DNA from: Candidatus Thorarchaeota archaeon SMTZ1-83
GTDB lineage: Archaea; Asgardarchaeota; Thorarchaeia; Thorarchaeales; Thorarchaeaceae
Length of the DNA stretch: 5,118 bases
NCBI GenBank assembly: GCA_001563325.1
Contig: LRSK01000170.1
Coordinates: forward strand, 1-5,118
Direction: 5' to 3'
Each line of letters starts with the position of its first letter. The stretch's first letter is position 1. Shown here one piece after another: positions 4,511 through 5,118 of this stretch. Both the position numbers and the translations under genes were made by a program. The notes under the pieces are model-generated. The model saw nothing but the letters and a program-made list of their open reading frames with translations. It made no database searches and was not told the origin of the DNA.

Positions 4511-5118
4511 TCAGAGATTTATCCCCTTCTTCCGAAGTCGTTGCTTGTAGAGCTCAACACCAACTATTGCAGGAAGCGAGAACAGAAGTACAATTAGCCA
4601 GTCAAAGAAGGTGAGAGGCATAAAGTAGAAATTGAGACTAACTGATGCGAGAATCTCCTGAACAAGTGGTACATACATCAAAAGGTAATGAGCTAGATAG
4701 ATGAGCCCCAAGAAGATTGCATAGCGATAAGTGCCAGGCTCTCGAAGACTCTTGCCAATCCCCATGTTGATTCTGCGGATACTCAAGACAATAGTGCTCT
4801 CTACCAGCAAGATTACTGATAGCATCATGACAGCAGCCTTGGCCGCTTCAATGGGTATGGTAAATCCGGCAGAGCCATAGAAACCAGTGAGGTTGTCTGG
4901 AACGACCGTGATGATTCCCCACCATCCTGTCAGTGACAACATGTACACCATTGCAGCTCCAAACACCATCATTGCTACGTTGAACGCCATGAACTTTGCA
5001 AGAGGCTTTGGAATAATCTCTTCACTATCCCTCGGTTTTTCTTCCATAGCTCTTGGGGACACCTTATCGAATACAAGAGCCAAACCGGGGAATGAGTGCG
5101 TGGTCACAACCAAGTATA
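4511..5118 (-). CDS. P-type cation-transporting ATPase, C-terminal membrane domain; 5' part beyond the window
   Basis: About 200 C-terminal residues of a P-type ATPase, an ATP-driven cation pump. The frame is open to the right edge, so the apparent TTG at 5113 is internal, and the actuator, phosphorylation (DKTG) and nucleotide-binding domains lie outside the window. Counting that codon as residue 1: the end of M6 and its loop, FPGLALVFDKVSPRAMEEKPRD (8-29), matches the 'lPalALg...p..dvM.rpPR' signature of type II pumps. Then come M7 (41-60), M8 (90-111), M9 (130-152) and M10 (171-189), with the Cation_ATPase_C pattern YVPLVQEIL...FMPLTFFDWL and a basic tail (KQRLRKK). Aligning the M6 motif by its proline to SERCA's NLVTDGLP puts VVTTHSFP there, so the Asn and Asp that bind Ca2+ are Val and His. 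The ion is therefore uncertain. It lies upstream of the small membrane-protein gene, same strand. Confidence 0.9.
   Translation of the reverse strand, partial: YLVVTTHSFPGLALVFDKVSPRAMEEKPRDSEEIIPKPLAKFMAFNVAMMVFGAAMVYMLSLTGWWGIITVVPDNLTGFYGSAGFTIPIEAAKAAVMMLSVILLVESTIVLSIRRINMGIGKSLREPGTYRYAIFLGLIYLAHYLLMYVPLVQEILASVSLNFYFMPLTFFDWLIVLLFSLPAIVGVELYKQRLRKKGINL

Noticed and set aside
1..5118. CRISPR array, insertion sequence, phage, toxin-antitoxin or defence system
   Set aside because: There are no spaced direct repeats of suitable length, no transposase or nuclease signatures and no paired small toxin-like genes; the genes are metabolic and transport functions.

Overview
The window looks like a piece of an archaeal chromosome of intermediate GC. 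The archaeal reading rests on four things: TATA-like boxes 40-60 nt upstream of starts, Shine-Dalgarno elements of the GGTGA/GGAG type matching the archaeal 16S 3' end, short intergenic gaps, and the gene mix. The protein flavour reminds me of Asgard (Thorarchaeia-like) or Thermoplasmata-like genomes. That is an impression only, because the window has no rRNA, tRNA or marker gene to place it.

Layout. The left half runs rightward: the 3' part of a class-I glutamine synthetase-family gene (cut by the left edge), a small SCP2-like lipid-carrier protein, a metallo-beta-lactamase-fold hydrolase of the MJ0301 / 'dihydropterin phosphate synthase' type, and a 69-residue DUF1858 protein with a CxxC pair. 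The SCP2-like and hydrolase genes are 24 nt apart, each with a good Shine-Dalgarno, and are probably co-transcribed. The DUF1858 gene has its own TATA-like box just after the hydrolase stop.

The right half runs leftward and meets the first half at a short convergent junction (2926-2991). In transcription order it holds the C-terminal membrane domain of a P-type cation ATPase (cut by the right edge), a small three-helix membrane protein of unknown function, and panB (ketopantoate hydroxymethyltransferase, first step of pantothenate/CoA synthesis). A hairpin overlapping the membrane protein's stop codon probably ends that transcript. panB then has its own AT-rich promoter region with two direct TATA-like repeats and a perfect 16-bp palindrome.

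How the genes work together. No single pathway joins them. Nitrogen assimilation (glutamine synthetase), lipid or ligand binding (SCP2-like), an uncharacterised metal hydrolase, a putative redox-switch protein, CoA synthesis (panB) and ion transport (ATPase) are neighbours. I see no CRISPR, phage, insertion sequence or obvious defence island. The points most worth checking are the panB promoter array and palindrome, the changed M6 motif of the ATPase with its small membrane neighbour, and the SCP2-like/hydrolase pair. Both edge genes have apparent TTG starts that are internal codons, not true starts.
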